NCBI GenBank assembly: GCA_963788055.1
Contig: CAWBFA010000005.1
Location: forward strand, 372,001 to 436,000
Length of the DNA: 64,000 nucleotides
DNA from: JACCTU01 sp963788055
Lineage (GTDB): Bacteria > Actinomycetota > Thermoleophilia > Gaiellales > Gaiellaceae
Reading direction: 5' to 3'
Positions 8,497-17,473 of this stretch are shown here, in pieces; within the stretch, counting starts at the first letter, position 1, and every line of letters starts with the position of its first letter. Position numbers and translations under genes: made by a program. The notes beneath the pieces were generated by a model, which saw only the letters and a program-made list of their open reading frames with translations, was not told the origin of the DNA and did not search any database.

Positions 8497-9157
8497 GAGC
8501 CCCGAACCTCAGCACCGGCCAGCCGCGCTCGGCCGCGACGCGCCGTAGCTCGCGATCCGGGTTGACCGCGACCGGGTTGCCGACGGCCTCGAGAAACGGG
8601 AGATCGGTGTGGCTGTCCGAGTACGCGGTCGACTCGGCGAGGTCGAATCCACGTTCGTCCGCGAGCTCGCGGACCGCCGTCGCCTTGTGCTCGCCGTGCA
8701 GCGAGCGGACGCCGCGCCCGGTGTAGACGCCGCCCTCGACCTCGCAGACGGTGCCGAGCGCCCCGTCGAAGCCGAGGTCCTCGGCCAGCGCCTCGACGAC
8801 CTCCTGGAGCGCGGCGGAAACGATGTACGACGGCTCGCCGCGCTCACGGTGGCGCTCGACGAGGCGCAGCGGCTCGTCGTAGACGAGCGGTCGGAGTACC
8901 GGCTCGAGCGACTCCGCGACGAGCTCGCGCATCTGCGCCGGGGAGAAGCCGCGCAGGAGCATCAGCCCCTCCTCCGATGCGGCGCGCACGCGCTCCCGGC
9001 TCGTCCCGCGCACCACGAACAGGAGCTGCCAGAACGCGGCCTTCGCGACCTGCGCCCGCGTGATCACGCCGTGCTTGCGAAACGCCGGCGCGAGCGCGAG
9101 CGTCGACGAGCGACGCAGCAGCGTCCGGTCGAGGTCGAAGAACGCCGCCGCGCTCAG
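8486..9157 (-). CDS. HAD-IB family phosphatase (SerB-like)
   Basis: HAD-superfamily hydrolase of 223 residues, probably a phosphomonoesterase. Motif I reads AFFDLDRTLL, which lies upstream of the first ATG/GTG-like codon (9067), so the gene must begin earlier. The only sensible start is a CTG at 9157 overlapping the TGA of mrp as CTGA, giving MSAAAFFDLDRTLL. Motif II serine is in YIVSAAL, the motif III lysine in GEHKATAV, and the motif IV aspartates in YSDSHTDLPFL. Family members with this sequence include phosphoserine phosphatase-like enzymes; the substrate cannot be assigned. Confidence 0.8.
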   Translation of the reverse strand: MSAAAFFDLDRTLLRRSSTLALAPAFRKHGVITRAQVAKAAFWQLLFVVRGTSRERVRAASEEGLMLLRGFSPAQMRELVAESLEPVLRPLVYDEPLRLVERHRERGEPSYIVSAALQEVVEALAEDLGFDGALGTVCEVEGGVYTGRGVRSLHGEHKATAVRELADERGFDLAESTAYSDSHTDLPFLEAVGNPVAVNPDRELRRVAAERGWPVLRFGARAA

Positions 9158-10233
9158 GAGAGGACGGGCAGCGCCTTCACGATCCCGACGCCCTCTTCGC
9201 GGCGCGTGGCGTCGATCGCCTCGGCGAGCACGACGATCGCCTGCGCGGTGGGAGAGTCAGGATCAGCCGTGACCAGCGGCGTTCCGAGGTCGCCCTGCTC
9301 GCGCAGTCTCGGGTCGAGCGGGATCTCGCCGAGCAGCGGCACGCCGAGCTCCTCCGCGAGCACCGCGCCGCCGCCGCGGCCGAACACCTCGCCGGTCATG
9401 TTCTCGATCGTGCCGATCAGGCGCATGTTCGTCTTCTGCGCCATCACCGCCGCGCGCGATGCGACCTCCTTCGCGGCCGGCTGCGGCGTCGTCACGACGA
9501 CGACCTCCGCGCGCGGCAGCAGCTGGCCGAGCGAGATCGAGACGTCACCGGTGCCCGGCGGCATGTCGACGACGAGCAGATCGAGCTCGCCCCAGTGCAC
9601 GTCGGTCAGGAACTGCTCGAGCGCCCGGTGGAGCATCGGTCCGCGCCACATCACCGGCGCGTTGTCGTCGAGGAAGAAGCCGATCGACATCAACTTCAGG
9701 TCGTCCTTCACGGGCGGGACGATCATCCGGTCGACGAGCACCGGCTTCTGGTCGATCCCGAGCATGTGCGGGATCGAGTGCCCGTAGACGTCGGCGTCGA
9801 GGATGCCGACGCGGTGGCCGAGCTGCGCGAACGCCGCGGCGAGGTTGACCGACAGCGTCGACTTGCCGACACCGCCCTTGCCGCTCGCGACGGCGAGCAC
9901 GCGCGTGCCACGGTCGAGCGACAGACCCTTCGAACGGCCCGTGACGCCGCCGCGCAGCCGTTCGGTCAACGCGGCGCGCTCGTCAGGCGACATCACGTCG
10001 AACTCCAGCGCGACGCGTTCCACGCCGCCGACCGGCGCCAGCGCCTCGACCACCTGCTTCTGGAAGCTGTCGCGAAGCGGACAGCCGGCGACCGTGAGCG
10101 CGATCACGACGACGACGTCGCCGCCGTCGATGCGTACGTCGCGGACCATCTGCAGCTCCGTGACAGGGCGACGCAGCTCGGGATCGATCACCTGCTCGAG
10201 CGCGGTCAGGATCGCTTCGCGGGAAGGCGACAT
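9154..10233 (-). CDS. Mrp/NBP35-type Fe-S cluster carrier ATPase
   Basis: P-loop ATPase of 359 residues acting in iron-sulfur cluster assembly or transfer in the cytoplasm. The N-terminal domain (about 1-85) is the MIP18/DUF59 type (ALEQVIDPELRRPV). The ATPase domain has a deviant Walker A (SGKGGVGKST at about residue 117), DADVYGHS and a DMPPGTGD motif, then TTPQPAAKEVA. The canonical C-terminal CxxC of Mrp is not evident around IENMTGEVFG, so cluster binding may depend on other residues. The start at 10233 gives the full DUF59 domain. It is the second gene of a minus-strand run behind the flavoprotein. Confidence 0.88.
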   Translation of the reverse strand: MSPSREAILTALEQVIDPELRRPVTELQMVRDVRIDGGDVVVVIALTVAGCPLRDSFQKQVVEALAPVGGVERVALEFDVMSPDERAALTERLRGGVTGRSKGLSLDRGTRVLAVASGKGGVGKSTLSVNLAAAFAQLGHRVGILDADVYGHSIPHMLGIDQKPVLVDRMIVPPVKDDLKLMSIGFFLDDNAPVMWRGPMLHRALEQFLTDVHWGELDLLVVDMPPGTGDVSISLGQLLPRAEVVVVTTPQPAAKEVASRAAVMAQKTNMRLIGTIENMTGEVFGRGGGAVLAEELGVPLLGEIPLDPRLREQGDLGTPLVTADPDSPTAQAIVVLAEAIDATRREEGVGIVKALPVLS

Positions 10234-11731
10234 CTACGTCGAGCCTAGCAACGGCTCGACGAGCGCCGAGAGCGCGCGGCGATGCTCCTCCGACTCGTAG
10301 TCGTGGAGCGGATGCGACGGCAGCGGATGCTCCGCGACGCGGTTTCTCAGGCGGACGTAGACGACCGGGTAGATCGTCCCGTCTGCGGCCATCTCGACCG
10401 CGATCGCGCAGGCGTCCGGTCCCGGATGGTCGACGAACACCTGCAGCGGCAGGATCCCGTCGTCGCGCAGTCCGTCCGCTGCGCGGTTGACGATTCGGCA
10501 GAGATAGCCCTTCTGGATCCAGAGCTCGGGGGCAATGGCGAGCTCGCGCAGCAAGTGCGGGACGAGTCGGCCGGGCTCGACGAGCGGACGCGGCGGATCG
10601 ACTCCGAAGTGCTTCTCGGCGAGGTGGCGGACGAGGACGCGCGCGTTGTAGCGGAAGCCGTTCACCGAGCTCGAGTTCGACGAGAGGCCCTGCTTGCGCA
10701 GGCCGGGCGAACCCAGCGTCGCGTTGCCGGCGAAGTAGATCCCGGGCACGGAGACGCTCTCCCAGAAGGCCGTCTGCGCGGGGATTCTGCCGTCGCTCAC
10801 CGTGGCGACGCCGAGGCTGCGGGAGATCCTGAAGCGGCGCCCGGAAGCCGGTCGCGGCGATCACGTCGTCGCAGTCGAAGACGAGCGGCCCGTCCCAAGA
10901 CGTTCCGAGCGCGTGCACGCGGAAGCCGTCGGCGGAGCGCTCGACGCGCTCGATCGACGCGTCGACGATCGAGGTCCCGAATCCGCCGCGTACGTGCTCG
11001 TCGAGCGGCTGCAGATAGCGCGTGCGGAGCGGCGAGTGGCCGAGCACGTCGGTTCGGATCCCGCGCGGAGACGCGAGCACGATGCGTTTCGCCCATGGGA
11101 GCAGGCTGTTCGCGATCTCGAAGGCGGAGTTCCGCTTGCCGACGATGAACACGCTTCGCCCGTCGTACTCGGCGGCGCGCCGAACGTCGACGTAATGCGT
11201 GGCCAGCTCGAGCCCGGGAATCGGAGCTGTCCACGGCGTCGTCACGCCGACGGCGAAGACGATCACGCGGCAGCGGTACTCGCCGTCGCTCGTCTCGAGC
11301 ACGAATCCTTCGCCCTCGGTTCGCGTCGCCTCCCAGCGGCAGCCGTAGCGAACGCGGAGATTCGCACGCTCGGCAAAACGCTTGAGCCCCGCCTCCATCT
11401 CCGCCCGCGACGGGACGTCGTATGTCCGGTCCATCAAGGACGGCACCGAGGCCTGACAGTGCCCGTCGTGCGCGACGAGGCTGTTGTGGTCGTAGAGCTC
11501 GTACTCGCGCGAGCCGGGCGCGTACGGCGCTTCGGGCTTCGTCCAACTGATCAGCCGCTCGAAGATCGGCAGGGTTCTGAACATCCCGCCGGGTGCGTCG
11601 TCCGCCGACAGCACCGCATGAGAGACCCCACGGCTCTGCAGCTCGTACGCCGTCTGCAGGCCGCCGGGGCCGCTGCCGACGACGACGACGCCATACGTGC
11701 CCGGAGGGAACGGACGCTCTACGACTGCCAC
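10234..11731 (-). CDS. FAD/NAD(P)-binding monooxygenase-like protein (frameshifted)
   Basis: Flavoprotein of about 498 residues resembling flavin-containing monooxygenases or putative oxidoreductases. It has an N-terminal Rossmann FAD motif (VVGSGPGGLQTAYEL), a second nucleotide site (IVGKRNSAFEIANSL) and the ATGFRAPLQDL motif near the C-terminal third. After that the frame shifts by one base at the GGG 10821-10823. The sequence then continues as RSLGVATVSDGRIP and VPGIYFAGNATLGSPGL, completing a normal family architecture, and ends with a roughly 110-residue extra domain. The start at 11731 overlaps the stop of the cNMP-binding gene by 13 bases. Substrate unknown. Confidence 0.8.
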
Positions 11732-12141
11732 TCGAGCATGCCGCGCAGCCGGTTCGCCTCGGCGCGAAGCATCCGCAGCATCACGCGCGGGTGCTCGAGC
11801 AGGAAGCGCTCGACGTCGGGCCGCGGGATCACGAGGCAGTGGAGCACGCCCTCGGCGACGATGTCCGACGCCGGCGGCCCTTCCGTGAGGATCGAGATCT
11901 CGCCGAAGAAGTCGCCGCGCTCGAGTCGTGCGATCTCCACGCCGTCGCGCTGGACGACGGCCATGCCGTGGAGGATCACGAAGAGGCTGCTGCCGGAGAG
12001 TCCCTGGCGCAGGACGCGCTGGCCCTCCGCGAACGCCTCCTCGTCGAACTCGTGCGCGACGGCCTCGAGCTCGGGCCGCGAGAGGTCGGCGAAGAGCGAC
12101 GTCTGCGCCAGGGTCTCGACGAGCGAAGCACGAGTCTCCAT
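11719..12141 (-). CDS. Cyclic nucleotide-binding domain protein
   Basis: A stand-alone cNMP-binding (CRP-type) sensor domain of 140 residues with no DNA-binding helix-turn-helix. The beta-roll is clear: LFADLSRPELEAVA, VLRQGLSGSSLFVI, RLERGDFFGEISIL (phosphate-binding cassette position) and IPRPDVERFLLEHP at the C-helix. In the phosphate-binding cassette the usual R is replaced (GEISILTEGPPASD), so nucleotide binding may be weak. A class III cyclase is encoded about 6 kb away, but nothing in the sequence links the two beyond proximity. Confidence 0.8.
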   Translation of the reverse strand: METRASLVETLAQTSLFADLSRPELEAVAHEFDEEAFAEGQRVLRQGLSGSSLFVILHGMAVVQRDGVEIARLERGDFFGEISILTEGPPASDIVAEGVLHCLVIPRPDVERFLLEHPRVMLRMLRAEANRLRGMLEWQS

Positions 12142-12151
12142 CGGCCGAACC

Positions 12152-12889
12152 CTACGACAGACCGAGGCGCTGCTTCAGACCGAGCGCGTTCCTGATCGCG
12201 TAGCCCTCCCAGTCGTTGTTGAAGTACGCGTACACGTCGATGCCGCGCCGCCGCCAGCCGTCGATCTGCCCCGCCCACTCGTCGAGCTCGCGCTCCGAGT
12301 AGTTCCCTGCCCGCCCGCGCTTGCCGTAGTGGAAGCGGACGAACGTCCAGTCCGCGGTCAGCTCGAGCGTCTGGAACCGCCGGTCCGGATGGTCGCCGAT
12401 CACGAGCGCGGCGTTTCGTGCGCGGAGGAACGCGAGGATCTCGGGCGTGAACCAGCTCGCGTGCCGGAACTCGAACGCGTGGCGGCCGTCCGGAAGTTCG
12501 TCGAGCGTTCCGAGCAACCGCTCGTCGTTGCGGTGGAAGGTCTCCGGGAGCTGCCAGAGCACCGGCCCGAGCTTCGGCGTCCCGACGAGCGGCGCGATCG
12601 TCGCGTAGAAGCGCTCGAGCGACTCCTTCACGCCGGTGAGGCGCTTCACGTGCGTGACGTACCGGCTCATCTTGATCGCGAAGAGGAAGTCCGGTGGCGT
12701 GAGCGCCACCCAGTTCGCGACCGCGGTCGGACGCGGGAGCCGGTAGAAGGTCGCGTTCACCTCGACGGTGTCGAAGTGCTGCGCGTAGAACTGCAGCCAC
12801 TTCGACGCAGGGAGCCGCGGCGGGTAGAAGACGCCGTTGCGCCAGTGCTCGTAGTTCCAGCCCGAGCAGCCGATTCGCAGCTCGGTCAC
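12152..12889 (-). CDS. DUF72 family TIM-barrel protein
   Basis: Protein of 245 residues of the DUF72 (YecE-like) family, a TIM-barrel fold without an established reaction. Family signatures are GCSGWNYEHW at the N-terminus, FDTVEVNATFYRLP, FAIKMSRYVTH, LPETFHRN, AFEFRHASWF, VRFHYGKRG and the C-terminal YAYFNNDWEGYA. The GTG start at 12889 overlaps the TGA of the inositol phosphatase gene (GTGA), so translation is coupled. Length and motif order are normal. Confidence 0.88.
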   Translation of the reverse strand: MTELRIGCSGWNYEHWRNGVFYPPRLPASKWLQFYAQHFDTVEVNATFYRLPRPTAVANWVALTPPDFLFAIKMSRYVTHVKRLTGVKESLERFYATIAPLVGTPKLGPVLWQLPETFHRNDERLLGTLDELPDGRHAFEFRHASWFTPEILAFLRARNAALVIGDHPDRRFQTLELTADWTFVRFHYGKRGRAGNYSERELDEWAGQIDGWRRRGIDVYAYFNNDWEGYAIRNALGLKQRLGLS

Positions 12890-13680
12890 GCGATCGCGGC
12901 TGCGAGGCGGGCGCAGAGCTCGTCGTTCGCGGCGGCGACGACGCGTGACCGCGGCTCGAGGTCGAGCGGCGCGTCGCCGAACGGCGGATGCTCGAAGAGG
13001 TCGATCGCGAGCCCGACCTCGCGCACGAGCAGCTGCGCCGCCGCGATGTCCACCGATCGTGCGCCCTTGAGCGAGCACACCCCGTCGATCCTCCCCGCGG
13101 CGAGGTTGCAGAGCGCGAGCGCCAACGAGCCCATCACCCGCAGCCGGTGCGCGAGCCCGACGACGTTCGACGCCTTCTCCGCGATCGAAGAGGTGAGCGT
13201 CGCCTCGAACGCGAGCAGCTCGATTTCGTCCTTCGGCCGCACCGCTCCCAGGGCGGCGCCGTTGAGCCACGCCCCTTCCCCGCGGCGGGCCGTCCACTCC
13301 TCGCCGGTGCCGAAGTCGTAGACGTAGCCGAAGCCGACCTCCTTCATCGTCGGGCCGTCGGCGACCGCGAGCGAGAGGCAGAAATGCGGCACGCCGCGCT
13401 TCGCGTTGAGCGAGCCGTCGACCGGGTCGAGGACGAGCCACGGCGAGCCGCTGCCCTTGACGATCTCGCCGATCTCCTCGGAGACGAGCGTGTAGTCGCC
13501 GTGACGATCGTCGAGGAGCGCGATCACGACGCGCTCGACCTCAGCATCGATCGCGGTCGTGTCGTCGCCCCCCAAGCCCGCGCCCACCACCGGCTCGCGC
13601 TCGACGCGGGTCGGCAGGTCGACGAGCACGCCCTGCACGTCCGCGACCGCCGCCCGGCAGGTCGCGAGCCAGTCGGTCAC
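12886..13680 (-). CDS. Inositol monophosphatase family phosphatase
   Basis: Mg2+-dependent sugar-phosphate phosphatase of the IMPase/SuhB family, 264 residues, cytoplasmic. Metal-binding motifs are visible: VSEEIGE (usually EE), LVLDPVDGSLNAKRG (the DPIDGT-like box) and, near the C-terminus, ARSVDIAAAQLLV in place of WDxAA. The substitution of the W and the serine in DPVDGS suggest a phosphatase with substrate range different from classic inositol-1-phosphatase. GTG start at 13680, with GTGA overlap to the stop of the DUF1015 gene. Confidence 0.85.
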   Translation of the reverse strand: MTDWLATCRAAVADVQGVLVDLPTRVEREPVVGAGLGGDDTTAIDAEVERVVIALLDDRHGDYTLVSEEIGEIVKGSGSPWLVLDPVDGSLNAKRGVPHFCLSLAVADGPTMKEVGFGYVYDFGTGEEWTARRGEGAWLNGAALGAVRPKDEIELLAFEATLTSSIAEKASNVVGLAHRLRVMGSLALALCNLAAGRIDGVCSLKGARSVDIAAAQLLVREVGLAIDLFEHPPFGDAPLDLEPRSRVVAAANDELCARLAAAIA

Positions 13681-14742
13681 AGTGGATGGAAGAGCAGGCC
13701 GCTCAGCAGCTTGGGATAGAAGTACGTCGTCTTCTGCGGCAGCACCTCGCCGCGTTTCGCGACCGCGAAGACGTCCTCGATCCTCGTCGGGCGGAGGAGG
13801 AACGCCGCCTCGGCGCGACCCTCGTCGACCGCCGCGATCGCCTCGTCGACGTACGCCGTGTAGCCGACGTCTCCGGGGACGAGCGCCTCGACGAGCTGCG
13901 TGTCGAGCTGCCCCGGCTCGCCCTCGGCCACCGCGACCCGGCCGCGTGTGTACACGACCGCGGCAGGTCGGTCCGGCGGCAGCGTCTCGAGTGCGGCGAG
14001 AGGGTCGTTTCCGTCGTCAACCAAAAGACTGCTTCGTGCATCGAACTGCGCAGCAGTTCGATGCGTGGGGAAGATCGTCAGGCCCGGGTCGCTCATGGAG
14101 ACGAGCACGACCATCAGCCACGGTGAGCCGCCGCTCTGCGCGTACTCGACGGTCGTCTCGTAGCGGTGGTGTCCGTCGGCGATCATCAGCTGCCGGTCGG
14201 CGAACGCCTCGACGATCGCGTCGGTCTCGAAGAGCCGCCAGAGCTTCGCGCCCTCCACCTCGAGCTCGGGCTCACGCTTCGGGCTGCGAGACGGGCGGGA
14301 TGCCTTCGTAGAGCAGGAAGATCGGCTCGAGCTGCGCGCCGACGGCGCGAACGAGCCGGAGCCGGCCCTCCTTCGCCTCCCGGTGCGTCCGCTCGTGCGG
14401 GAGGACGACGCCCCGCTCGTACGGCTCGGCCTTCAGCGACGCGACGATCCCGCGCCGCGTGCGCGCGACGCCGTCCGGGCCGACGTAGTCCTGCTCGAGC
14501 GCCCAGAAGGCGGGCGCCTCCTCGCGCAGCACGCCCTCCTCGCGCCACGCCGTGAAGTCCCGAGCCGCCTGCTCTTCCGAGTCGGGCAGCGTCAGGTGGA
14601 CGACGTTGTAGGGGCTCTTGTCGAGATACGCCTGCCGCTCCTGCTCGGAGAGGACGTCGTAGGGCGGGGCCACGAGCGACTCGAGGGGCCCGGCGCGCTC
14701 CTCGTCGTAGCGCAGCGCGGCGAAGGGTCGAAGCTCGGCCAC
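13677..14742 (-). CDS. DUF1015 family protein (frameshifted)
   Basis: Corrected length about 354 residues. DUF1015 proteins are conserved but functionally uncharacterised; some are annotated as putative HTH or SerR-like proteins without proof. The N-terminal part reads PFAALRYDEERAGPLESLV, APPYDVLSEQERQAY and PYNVVHLTLP, and the C-terminal part contains the hallmark IADGHHRYETTVEY. The join shows an extra base at about 14277-14280 (GAAG where GAG would restore PEREPELEVEGAKLW). The gene is first in the minus-strand run and diverges from the HD nuclease across a region holding a large inverted repeat. Confidence 0.85.
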
Positions 14743-14759
14743 GCCCGGACCGTACCTTC

Positions 14760-14816
14760 AGAGGCCGGATCGAAACAGAGCGTTGAGCCGCCGGGCCCTG
14801 TTCCGACCCGGCCTCT
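14760..14816. repeat. 19-bp-arm inverted repeat in a divergent intergenic region
   Basis: The left arm is 14760-14778 and the right arm 14798-14816, with 17 of 19 positions complementary (AGAGGCCGG at the outer end, AACAG at the inner end) and a 19-nt spacer. It lies between the divergent starts of DUF1015 (14742) and the HD nuclease (14829). It could be an operator for a dimeric regulator, a 5'-UTR hairpin, or a small repeat element. Confidence 0.6.
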
Positions 14817-14828
14817 AGGATCAGCACC

Positions 14829-15665
14829 ATGAACGCGATCGCCGACCTGGCCGAGGACCGGGTCGTCGAGGGCGTCTACGCCGTCGCGCGGAAGCAGCGC
14901 CTCAGGACGAAGGGCGGCGCGTCGTACCTCGCGCTCGAGCTCGTCGACCCGAGCGGCCGCGTCGACGCACGGATCTGGAACGACGTCGACCTGCTGGACG
15001 CCCGCTTCGACGAGGGCGATGCCGTGCGTGTCCTTGGACGCGTCGAGCGCTTCCGCGACCGGCTCCAGGTCGAGGTGCGCTCGCTCGAGAAGGAAGCCGA
15101 AGCCGACGCCGCAGCACTCGCCCCGACCATCCGCCGCGACCGCGACGAGCTCGACGGCTTCCTGGAGTTCCTCGCGGGCGAAGTGGCACACCCAGGGCTG
15201 CGGGCCACGATCGCGCGGTTCGTCGACGACGCGGAGATCCGCGAGCGCTTTCGCACGCTTCCGGCGACGCTCGACGCGCACCATTCCTATGCGGGCGGGC
15301 TGCTCGAGCACACGGTGGGCGTCGCGACGATCTGCCGCGAGACCGCGCAACTGCATCCTCGGCTCCGCACCGATCTCCTGATCTCCGCCGCCCTGCTGCA
15401 CGACGTGGGACGCACGCGGGAGCTCGGACCCGCTCCCGCGTTCAGGCCGACCGAGGAGGGGCGGCTGCTCGGCCATGTGCACCTCGGCCTCCGGCTGATC
15501 GAGGAGCGTGCCGGCTCGCTCGCCGCCGACGCGCGCGCGGAGCTCCTGCACGCGGTCGCCTGCCACCACGACGCGCGCGCCGCACGCACCGCCGAAGCCG
15601 CCGCGCTCTACCACGCGAATCAGCTCGACGCCGTCGCCGCGACACGGCCCGTAGACCACGCGTGA
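14829..15665 (+). CDS. OB-fold/HD-domain 3'-5' exoribonuclease, YhaM-like
   Basis: Protein of 278 residues. The N-terminal OB-type nucleic-acid-binding domain (about 10-95: GGASYLALELVDPSGRVDARIWN, read in parts) is followed by an HD phosphohydrolase domain with the metal residues in HHSYAGGLLEHT and ALLHDVGR and a later CHHD. This matches the YhaM/CBF1 arrangement of 3'-to-5' exoribonucleases. An AGGA ribosome site sits 8 nt before the ATG. The stop overlaps the EamA gene in GTGA. The large inverted repeat ends 12 bases before the start codon and may affect expression. Confidence 0.8.
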   Translation: MNAIADLAEDRVVEGVYAVARKQRLRTKGGASYLALELVDPSGRVDARIWNDVDLLDARFDEGDAVRVLGRVERFRDRLQVEVRSLEKEAEADAAALAPTIRRDRDELDGFLEFLAGEVAHPGLRATIARFVDDAEIRERFRTLPATLDAHHSYAGGLLEHTVGVATICRETAQLHPRLRTDLLISAALLHDVGRTRELGPAPAFRPTEEGRLLGHVHLGLRLIEERAGSLAADARAELLHAVACHHDARAARTAEAAALYHANQLDAVAATRPVDHA

Positions 15666-16492
15666 CCGCGATCGGACTCGCCCTTGGGGCGAGCGCGCTC
15701 TGGGGCGTCGGCGACTTCCTCGGAGGCGTGACGTCGCGCCGGCTCGCGACGCTCGCCGTGCTCGCGATCTCCCAAGCCGCCGGGCTCGTAGGGATCCTGA
15801 TCGTCGCGTCGTTCGCCGGCGGCGGGTTCCTCGGGCCGATCGCTGTCGGTGCCGCCGTGGCCGCGGGCTTCGCCGGCGCGATCGGCCTTGCGGCCCTCTA
15901 CCGCGGCATGGCGATCGGCGCCATCGGCGTCGTCGCTCCGATCTCGGCCTCCGCCGCTGTGGTGCCGGTCACCGTCGGGCTTGCTCGTGGCGAGCGGCCC
16001 GGCGCGATCCAGCTCGTCGGTGTCGCGCTCGCGCTCGCCGGCGTGGTGCTCGTCTCGCGCGAGCCCGGCGTGTCCGGAGGGCTCGCGGCCGGTGCCCCGC
16101 TCGCTCTCGTTGCGGCGATCGGCTTCGGCTCGTACTTCGTCTTCATGGACCGGGCAAGCGCGGACGACGCGTACTGGGCAGTAGTCGTCGCGCGCGCGTC
16201 GTCGTCCACGCTCGCGCTCGCTGCGGCCGCGTTGCGGCACTCTCTTCGCGTGCCTGCGCGGGAGCTTCCGGTGCTCGTCGCGATCGGGCTGTTCGACGTC
16301 GGCGCGAACCTCGCGCTCGCCCTTGCGCTGAACGAGGGCTTCGTCAGCCTCGTCTCCGTGCTGGCGTCGCTCTACCCGGTGGTCACGATCCTGCTCGCGG
16401 TCGTGATGCTCCGCGAGCGCCCCGCACGTTCCCAGGCCGTCGGAGGCGCCGTCGCGCTGTCCGGCGTCGGACTGATCGCGGCGGCCGCCTGA
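15662..16492 (+). CDS. EamA family (DMT) transporter
   Basis: Inner-membrane transporter of 276 residues with ten predicted hydrophobic helices in two five-helix halves, the typical drug/metabolite transporter arrangement. Family motifs include ALWGVGDFLGG at helix 1, LYRGMAIGAIGVVAPIS, and in the second half FVSLVSVLASLYPVVTILLA followed by RPARSQAVGGAVALSGVGL. Substrate cannot be predicted; members export metabolites, amino acids or drugs. GTG start coupled to the nuclease gene upstream. Confidence 0.85.
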   Translation: MTAIGLALGASALWGVGDFLGGVTSRRLATLAVLAISQAAGLVGILIVASFAGGGFLGPIAVGAAVAAGFAGAIGLAALYRGMAIGAIGVVAPISASAAVVPVTVGLARGERPGAIQLVGVALALAGVVLVSREPGVSGGLAAGAPLALVAAIGFGSYFVFMDRASADDAYWAVVVARASSSTLALAAAALRHSLRVPARELPVLVAIGLFDVGANLALALALNEGFVSLVSVLASLYPVVTILLAVVMLRERPARSQAVGGAVALSGVGLIAAAA

Positions 16493-16494
16493 CC

Positions 16495-17454
16495 ATGGCG
16501 CTCGACGAGCTGACGATCGAGAGCGAGGCGCTGCGCGGCAACCCGCTGGGCGATCCGCATGTGCGGCCGCTCTGGGTCTACACGCCGCCGGGCTACGAGG
16601 GTGGCCCGGCGATCTACGTCCTGCAGGGCTACACCGGGCAACTCGAGATGTGGCGGAATCGCGCCGCGTTCCGTCCGACGGTCTTCGAGCTGCTCGACCG
16701 CGAGCGGATCGACGCACGTGTGGTGTTCGTCGACGCGTGGACCTCGGTCGGCGGCTCGCAGTTCGTCGACTCGCACGGCTCGGGCCGATACCACAGCTAC
16801 ATCTGCGACGAGATCGTCCCGTTCGTCGACGAGCGCTACGAGACGAACGGGCTGCGCGGCGTCGCCGGCAAGTCGAGCGGCGGCCAGGGTGCGGCGGTGA
16901 CCGCGATGCTGCGGCCCGACCTCTTCTCGGGCTACGCGAGCCACGCGGGCGGGGGCCTGTTCGAGGTCTCGATCCGGCCGTTCTTCCGGCTCGCCGCGCG
17001 GCGGCTCCGCGACGCGTACGCCGGGTCGGTCGAGCGGTTCCTCGAGGAGCTGCGCTCGTCGCCCGCGCCGCTCGAGCACCCGCACGATCTCCACATCCTC
17101 CTGCAGTGGGGCTTCTCGGCCGCGTACTCGTCGGACGAGGACGGCACGGTGCGCCTGCCCTACGACCCTGCAACCGCGCAGGTGATCCCGGAGCTCTGGG
17201 AGCGCTGGCTCGAGTGGGACTACCCGACGATGATCCCGCGCCACGCCGAGGCGCTTCGCGGGATGCGGGCGATCTACTACGACTGCGGCACGCGTGACGA
17301 GTGGTACCTCGATCTGGTGCTCGAGTGGATCCGCCGCGAGCTGACCTCGATCGGCGTGCCCGACCTGCACACCGAGCTCTTCGACGCGGGTCACGCCGGG
17401 ATCGAGTACCGCTACCCGATCGGCCTGCGCTACCTCGCGGACCGGCTGCGCTGA
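16495..17454 (+). CDS. Alpha/beta hydrolase, esterase D-like
   Basis: Putative carboxylesterase of 319 residues in the esterase D/enterochelin-esterase-like family. The nucleophile elbow is GKSSGG (about residue 127), the likely acid lies in the YDCGTRDEWYL region and the histidine in DAGHAG. The N-terminal beta strands begin with RPLWVYTPPGY and IYVLQGYTGQ. No signal peptide is visible, so a cytoplasmic location is likely. It starts 2 bases after the EamA stop and is probably co-transcribed with it. Natural substrate unknown. Confidence 0.8.
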   Translation: MALDELTIESEALRGNPLGDPHVRPLWVYTPPGYEGGPAIYVLQGYTGQLEMWRNRAAFRPTVFELLDRERIDARVVFVDAWTSVGGSQFVDSHGSGRYHSYICDEIVPFVDERYETNGLRGVAGKSSGGQGAAVTAMLRPDLFSGYASHAGGGLFEVSIRPFFRLAARRLRDAYAGSVERFLEELRSSPAPLEHPHDLHILLQWGFSAAYSSDEDGTVRLPYDPATAQVIPELWERWLEWDYPTMIPRHAEALRGMRAIYYDCGTRDEWYLDLVLEWIRRELTSIGVPDLHTELFDAGHAGIEYRYPIGLRYLADRLR

Positions 17455-17473
17455 CCTCCAAGACGCGGCCCGT

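Noticed and set aside
12152..13441. 429-residue protein joining DUF72 with an upstream Arg-rich region
   Set aside because: The upstream part is the inositol phosphatase gene in another frame; the GTG at 12889 with GTGA overlap is the natural DUF72 start.
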